A stretch of 64,000 nt of DNA, from NCBI GenBank assembly GCA_002005505.1, contig MVGU01001084.1, forward strand, positions 131,001 through 195,000, written 5' to 3'. Both the position numbers and the translations under genes were made by a program. Source of the DNA: Botryococcus braunii. Lineage: Eukaryota > Chlorophyta > Trebouxiophyceae. This document shows positions 58,093-64,000 of this stretch, one piece after another. The first letter of the stretch is position 1, and every line of letters starts with the position of its first letter. Below the pieces are notes generated by a model that saw only the letters and a list, made by a program, of their open reading frames with translations, had not been told where the DNA came from and did no database searches.

Positions 58093-58710
58093 TTGGAAGC
58101 TGGATTGGAAAAGACACAGGGCCTTACGGGGGCTAGGCATGTCCATGAGTTGTCCAGTTGAAACATCAGACATGTCGATAGTCGTACGGACTTCAGCTGA
58201 GGCGACATCGCCGCCGACCTGTCTGCATCGATCCAGGTGTGGCGAGACAGCAGATGGTGTGTAAATGGTACATGTGGGGTTGCGTAAGTTGAGTGAAGCA
58301 TCTTAGTCTACAATCAAGCCTCCCAAACAGTTAAGGGACGGAAGCTTGATCGGGTATAGGAAGGTGCTCGTGCTTAGCCGTCAGGAGCTTATCCGTGAAT
58401 GTTGAACTTAAAGCTCACTGTCAGATCATCAACTGAGTGAACCATCTTAGTGTAGAATCAAGCCTCCCAAACAGTTAAGGGACGGAGGATTCATCGAGTA
58501 CAGGAAGGTGCTCGTGCTTAGCCGTCAGGAGCTTATACGTGAATGTTGACCTTCATGCTCACTGTCAGATCATAATGTAACGAAATGGATTGGAAAAGGC
58601 CTTAAGGAGGCTACTGCATGTCCATGAGTTGTCAAGTTGAAACAGCAGACAGTCGTACGGGCTGCAGCTGAGGTGACATCCCTGACGACATGTCTACATT
58701 GATACAGGTG
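58093..58710 (+). repeat. nested direct repeats (142-bp pair inside a 486-bp pair)
   Basis: An inner unit TCAAGCCTCCCAAACAGTTA to ACTGTCAGATCAT occurs at about 58291-58430 and 58433-58572 (142-bp period). The outer unit (GGATTGGAAAAG, then GCATGTCCATGAGTTGTC, then GGTGACATC) occurs at about 58103-58240 and 58588-58712. The locus is ordered A-B-B-A', so B was duplicated between two A copies. Confidence 0.85.
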
Positions 58711-58764
58711 TTGCAGATTGCCCATAAACTCACACACTTCTCCATGGCTATTCTGCACACGTAG

Positions 58765-58880
58765 AACGTGCACGTGCACGTGGCTTGCCACCTCAGCACG
58801 GGTGCACATGGCATGCCACCTCGACACGTGTCCACATGGCATGCCTACCTCAGCACGTGTGCACATGCCTTGGAACCTCA
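58765..58880 (+). repeat. about 33-bp tandem repeat, three copies
   Basis: Unit of the type CCACCTCAGCACGTGTGCACATGGCATG. Confidence 0.75.
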
Positions 58881-59019
58881 CCTCCGTTTGTGCTTGGGCA
58901 CGCACGCAATATGGTCGTGTAGGTATCATATTGCTTGCTTGGCCAAGGCACTAGGGTGCCACTAATGTTGCACAATTCATGTCTAAATCATCTTTAACTT
59001 CGTCATTCATGTTTAGCAA

Positions 59020-59226
59020 TGAGTCATGTTTGATATGAAGCATATTTCATGTTCGATATGAAACATCTTTCAACTACTGTATCAGCCAACCGTGCGTCAC
59101 ATATCTCATTTCAACGAATGATATTCTTATGAACATCATTCATTGCAGCGAGTAATGTGACGCACGGTTGGCTGATAAAGTAGTTGAAAGACGTTTCACC
59201 TTGATGAGGTACATGACTCATCAGAC
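59020..59226. repeat. foldback element, arms about 45 bp
   Basis: ACGTCTTTCAACTACT- and CAGCCAACCGTGCGTCACAT-type sequence at 59063-59105 is inverted at 59154-59200 with a few mismatches. Outer TGAGTCATG / CATGACTCA at 59022 and 59212 extend the symmetry. Spacer is about 50 bp. It is MITE-like in size. Confidence 0.8.
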
Positions 59227-59936
59227 AATAATGTAAGCAATGACGCTCGACCGTTGAGGAATATGTAGAGGTTAGCACACAGCTAGGTGGGGATCCGGAA
59301 AAAGGGGGGGGGGGGGGGCGTTTGTACACGCAAAATTTAACGCCGCTTCGAGGTATCCGGGGATATTCCAATAACCCAAGGCGAATCAGAGGGATTATTT
59401 AGATTGTACTAGAAGTAGGGTATGGAGGATGCGTCCTATATATGTGGCATATGCACATGGCATGCATGAATGATCACAAAGGTCATATGGTCACAGAGGT
59501 GCGAACGGCCCAAGGAACAATGGCAGAATCCTGCATGGGACAGTCAGTCGTCGGGCTTGCTTCACATAGCATTTTTAAGTATGCTAGATCGTGTGTTGAG
59601 AAACCCGGCGAGATCTGACCATCAATAAGGGCGTGTTATTACTTTCTTACATGTAATTACATGTTATTACAGCCATGTAATGTGTACTGAGCCCAGCGGC
59701 TGAGGCCGCCTGCTTTGACCGTGTCAACTTGTTTGTGCTGTCTGTCTATGTGCACGTGGGTTTTATGTAATCCCTTTCTCTCTGCGTTTCAGTAAACTTT
59801 ACTGGAAAGAGCAGAACGCGTTTAGTTTTTTTGGGGGGTGGGGGGGGGGTTGGCAGGAAGGCCTTTCGTCCACGGGCTCCATGTGATCTTGATGGAAGAT
59901 TAATATCATGAATGAATGTTCCCGACAAGCACTTAG

Positions 59937-60119
59937 CTACCTAACGCGCAGAGCGAAGCTGTCCCTGTCAAGGATGTTGTTGAAGACAGGGTCCACATGA
60001 TCCATGGCCTCAGCATCCGCGGTCAGTTGCCAAAGGAGGACTGATTTTGGCGCCTCCAATGAGCCACCACGGACATCAAGCTTCAAAGGACAGTGGCCAA
60101 CCTTGGAAACTTCCAACAC
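59937..60119 (-). CDS. possible C-terminal exon, unknown protein
   Basis: Minus-strand frame of 60 codons ending in a stop. Its reading is protein-like and non-repetitive (VGHCPLKLDVRGGSLEAPKS, then LLWQLTADAEAMDHVDPVF). No family was recognised. It may be the end of a minus-strand gene that includes 60,787-61,000. Confidence 0.28.
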   Translation of the reverse strand: MLEVSKVGHCPLKLDVRGGSLEAPKSVLLWQLTADAEAMDHVDPVFNNILDRDSFALRVR

Positions 60120-60545
60120 AGCAAGTCCGCATCATTTACAACGTTGACGTCATATGGTTTCAGGAACCATATTGATGCTATCCAAAAGGGAGACGGATCC
60201 GACACACATGTTATATTGATGCTATCCGGATTTTGGATGTCCTCGTATGTAACAAGTGCCATGGCAGATTTCGGAGCCGGGCGGTTGACAAAGGGCTACG
60301 GCCTAGAAAAAAATGTATACCCGTACGTACGGGTGCCTATATAGGGCTTGGAAAGAAGGTATGGGTGCCCATCCCAGGGTATCGAGATAAACACCAGATG
60401 TTGATAAAATTCAATGCCGTACGCCTGAGTCCCGTACGTCAGTCTGCATCCATTGGACAAGCAACTACACAGGGAGATTCACGCTTTGACGCAACAGAAG
60501 GGAAGATAGATTTGGCAGTACAGGAGGGGCTACAGACCTAGCGGT

Positions 60546-60780
60546 ACAGTCATAGGCTCATGTACATGTGATAATGGCACGGCCCGGGCGTGCACGTGGG
60601 TCTGGCGGTGCAGGACCCCGTCAAGGCAGTACAGGACGGCTGGTGTTCAGCAAGCCACCAGGGGTATATATGTCCCTGGCAGTACAGCGAGCGCCGCGTG
60701 CGTGGCCCCACAGAAGGGGGTCACATGCCGGGCAGTACATGTGGGCACACATTCCTGGCATGCCGGTGCAGTACAAGACA
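60546..60780 (+). repeat. degenerate GGCAGTACAG repeat
   Basis: About ten scattered copies of G(G)CAGTACA or GGTGCAG with variable spacing. The same core (CAGTACA) forms the minisatellite at 14100-14612. Confidence 0.45.
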
Positions 60781-60786
60781 GAAGCG

Positions 60787-61000
60787 GGAGGAGAGCAGGT
60801 GGTCGTTGCAGTCCCCGGTCGGGGATCTCCTTCCAGCTGCCAATGAGGATGTTGTACTTCTTGTCCCAATGGTACAGGCTTGCAATGTAGTGAAGCTTCT
60901 GGTGCACGAAGCCGCTGTACTTCGTAGTGGAGTACCGCTGGATGAAGCCGTCGTCGCGGTAGTCCCCTCGGGGCTGGCCCGTACTTTTTCAATGGATTGA
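60787..61000 (-). CDS. exon-like segment, unknown protein, one frame break
   Basis: On the minus strand, after an acceptor-like CCCTTTAG at about 61001, the reading DKLNPLKKYGPAPRG passes into DYRDDGFIQRYSTTKYSGF, then VHQKLHYIASLYHWDKKYN and ILIGSWKEIPDRG. The change of frame falls in a run of four G near 60,963; one added base would restore it, as in the ChlD and DUF1421 genes. Aromatic- and charge-rich, so likely a folded domain, but no family was recognised and the donor site is unclear. Confidence 0.38.
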
Positions 61001-62039
61001 GTTTGTCTAAAGGGATGATCATGACTGTCATGACTGTCTACAAGGTTGAAAATTCAGGCGTGCACTGACACCCGTCTGCCTGAACTCCTAGACAAACACT
61101 GCCTGAAGGGGTGACACAGCCCCTTAGGTGAACTTACTTCATTGGTTGCCTCAGCCCTTGGCCCTTCAAAATCCCAATGGACACCCATTTGCTTTCTCAC
61201 CCATATGGATAAGCTGCATGGAGGGGCTGCCTGACCCCTCATTCCCCTCACCGTCGGCCCCTTTTGTCATTTCCCCCCTCCCCCATGGGGCCATCTCCTC
61301 TCGACGTGCCCTTTTTCCCTCAGCCCATCTCTTACTCCCCTCTGGACTTTCTCCAAAAGACGTCCCCCAGGCCAGTGAAATTCTGTGCTCCAAGAGCTGC
61401 CGGTGCGTCTGTCCAATTTGACACCGACAGAAAGTTGTTTGTGAGATCACGTTTGAGAGAGAATCTGCAAAACTTGTGGGGCCTTTCGTCAAATGCGAGG
61501 ACCCCGTTGGGGGGCGGGGGGCGGGGGGCGATTACTTGTTGGGAGGCGGGGGGGCGGGGGGCGGGGGCGTTTATGCCAGCTTTATATATGCTGTAAGATA
61601 ACATTGCGAGAATGGTGATGTGGGAATTGGACAGTGACCATGCACGTGCCCTCCAGGGTAGGAAAGGTATACCCGGACTACGTAGTGGCCATGGGCTCAA
61701 TACCTGCTTGCATGTCAATTTCACACTCTACAGCCCGATTGTATTTATTGATTCTTTGTCTATCTTCCGAGTGGTTCAGCTCTGTTATCATGACCTGATC
61801 GGATCAGAGGGATACGCGGAATCAAAGAGAATAGTCCAGCAAAAGGGACATTTTCAAGACAGCATTAATGATCACATGTCACATCACATGTGAGAAATAC
61901 TTCATTCTCAAGTGGAATGCGCACAGCTCGTGTCTGAGTGACAAGGGACTCGGAAGAGTGCGTTCTATTAGACAAACTAGGTCCTCCGGAATCTGTGAAA
62001 ACATAAACACGTTTTACGTAGCATGCGTGCACGCGCGCC

Positions 62040-62212
<173 letters not shown>

Positions 62213-62906
62213 GTATAACATGTGCGCGCTTCCATGGTACCACGGTTCCTGTGTGTGCGTCTGGGCTCACAGGAGTCACAGGACAAGGATGGTTGGGAAA
62301 ACGTCGGTTTTAGTAGAGATCTTCTCCCACCAGAGCGTGCTCTTTCAGATTTTCACAGCGGTCAGGCGAGCTTTAGAGGTGTGACACATGTGTCACACCG
62401 TATGTACATCCACTTTCATCGATGAATATATATCATCGGGTTTCGTCGTATGGTTTGCGCAACTAGTCTACGACACATATCCCATACATTCCAACTCGGT
62501 TCCTAAGTCACAGGCTTTGCTACCAGGTTGGGGTATGCTTGGGAGATGTTTCGTTATAATAGTGTAACTCCATGATTATAAGAGCTGAGGTTCCCAAAGT
62601 TGTGATCCCAAGCTTTTAAGGACACAGCTGTGCCGTGTCTCCTTGTATGCATGACGTTGACAAGCCATCAAGCTGGGTAAGTGGTGTCTATTGCGAATTT
62701 GACATCCAGATGGCCAGCCTTCCTACATGGTGGATGCGCCATGTAGGACACCTGCCAAATATGTGAAGTCAGTCAGCAAGGAGCGTGCTTATGTGATGTC
62801 AAAGTATCCAAAACAAGAGTCTTAACACTATTAGGAATACTTGTACCAGTAGGACCCTTATTAGGTTAAGAAGAATGTGCACATAAAAACTTGGGACACA
62901 AACACA

Positions 62907-62959
<53 letters not shown>

Positions 62960-62960
62960 A

Positions 62961-63009
<49 letters not shown>

Positions 63010-63135
63010 GAGCGCGCGCGCGCGCGCGCGCACGGGCAGGAAGGAGGGAGGAAAGGAGGGAGGGAGAGAGGGGTCTAGAAGAGGAGAGGGAGGAGGAGGA
63101 GTGGGGGGGGGGAGGAGGAGGAGGAGTAGGAGAAG
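62907..63135. repeat. (CA)n, (GC)n and GGA-rich microsatellite
   Basis: (CA)n at 62907-63007, CG alternation to 63032, then GGAGG-type units to 63135. Confidence 0.96.
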
Positions 63136-63779
63136 GTGAAGGAGAATCAAGACCGTTACATGCAGCATGAGAGTGAGCAGACTGAGGATTTTACAGTCAA
63201 TTTCATTTATTACTTATAAGAAGCCACAGTGGCCTACAGGGTCACCGCCAAGCCTGGCAAGATACGTACAAGATATCCCCTACGACATTGAGCGTTTGGA
63301 ACGGTTAGCAAGTGACCATGCCGCTAATGCACATCAGTAATGTACATCCGTATTCATTTATAAGCACGCTTAAGCACGAGGAGATGGCTATAACCGTATA
63401 CGCAACGTATTGTAAACGCATGTAAACACATGCATGCACCATAGGACTTGCTTTTCAGAAGTTCTTGCTAAACACAGGACCTGTTCACAGTTTATTAGCG
63501 GTCCGCGACTGTGACAAATAGAAAATATGATCTTGTTTCAGTCGTCGTCCAGTCTTATCCGATAAAGTGTAAGTCTGTTATTACGAGCAGCGCGACTCTT
63601 GCGCGGGACACCCTTTACTGCCAAGACTGGGACCATGTGGCCGGCATCGCGGTTTTCTGAATCGACATCTGGGCGCCGTCAGTCGCTCCTAGCCGACATT
63701 CATGATAAATTGCAATCATAATGAAATACGATTTGCCTTTGTTTCCATCTTTTTCGCTGGCTGCGCCGTCAGCCATTAG

Positions 63780-64000
63780 GCATATGCACATGCACATGGT
63801 CACATGCATATGCATATGCATGCCACGGCTCTTTCCAGCTTCATAGCCTTTTCAAGTTTGGAGACATATGCAGATACCAAAGAGATGCGCCCATAGAGCT
63901 TCAAAGGTTTTCCAAGCCTCCTTGTGCAGTGCCTATGTAGATCTGTGCAGCCATATGCATATGCACTTGCATCCTAGGGCTCTTTTCAGCTTCAAGGCCT
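63780..64000 (+). repeat. GCATATGCA-rich direct repeat running off the window
   Basis: CATATGCATATGCATGCCAC followed by GGCTCTTTCCAGCTTCATAG (63808-63848) recurs as CATATGCATATGCACTTGCA followed by GGGCTCTTTTCAGCTTCAAGG (63952-63998), period about 144 bp. The window ends inside the second copy. Confidence 0.75.

Overview
The window is nuclear DNA from a photosynthetic eukaryote of the green lineage, most likely a green alga. The main evidence is two multi-exon genes with GT-AG introns: the D subunit of magnesium chelatase (ChlD, chlorophyll synthesis) and a plant-type DUF1421 (FLOE-like) protein. Large GC-rich introns full of microsatellites, a Helitron Rep gene, an LTR retrotransposon and a proline-rich secreted protein also fit this. 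The species cannot be fixed from the sequence.

Layout. 1-12,150: mostly non-coding or unresolved sequence with (TC)n, (GT)n and minisatellite tracts and a few exon-like islands of unknown function. 12,190-19,061 (minus): the DUF1421/FLOE-like gene in eight recognisable exons. 19,062-19,643: a 582-bp divergent intergenic region. 19,644-31,164 (plus): chlD in about fourteen exons, nearly all of whose long introns carry simple repeats. 31,400-34,250: a cluster of palindromes, hairpins, tandem repeats and one large foldback structure. 37,775-43,592: an LTR retrotransposon with two 1,130-bp LTRs that look identical except for one end base, a 5-bp target duplication, a tRNA-type primer site and a polypurine tract, but no gag-pol frame; a perfect 110-bp-arm palindrome lies inside it. 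It sits between the arms of an older small inverted-repeat element. 45,849-46,744: a 448-bp tandem duplication. 48,564-52,041: a Helitron Rep gene, broken by a frameshift before any helicase. 52,830-55,924: a probable secreted proline-rich wall or matrix-type protein whose centre is about eighteen 45-bp units. 56,070-64,000: mostly unassigned sequence with tandem and inverted repeats and two minus-strand exon-like islands of unknown function.

Two patterns stand out. First, in both conserved genes an intron holds extra copies of the upstream exon's last bases plus its 5' splice site, that is, arrays of decoy splice donors. Second, the conserved exons carry several 1-2 nt frame breaks, nearly all in or beside G or C runs, with splice phases that show the exact missing length; this looks like consensus error rather than gene decay. 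ChlD and the DUF1421 gene are divergent neighbours and may share a promoter, but nothing in the sequence ties their functions together.
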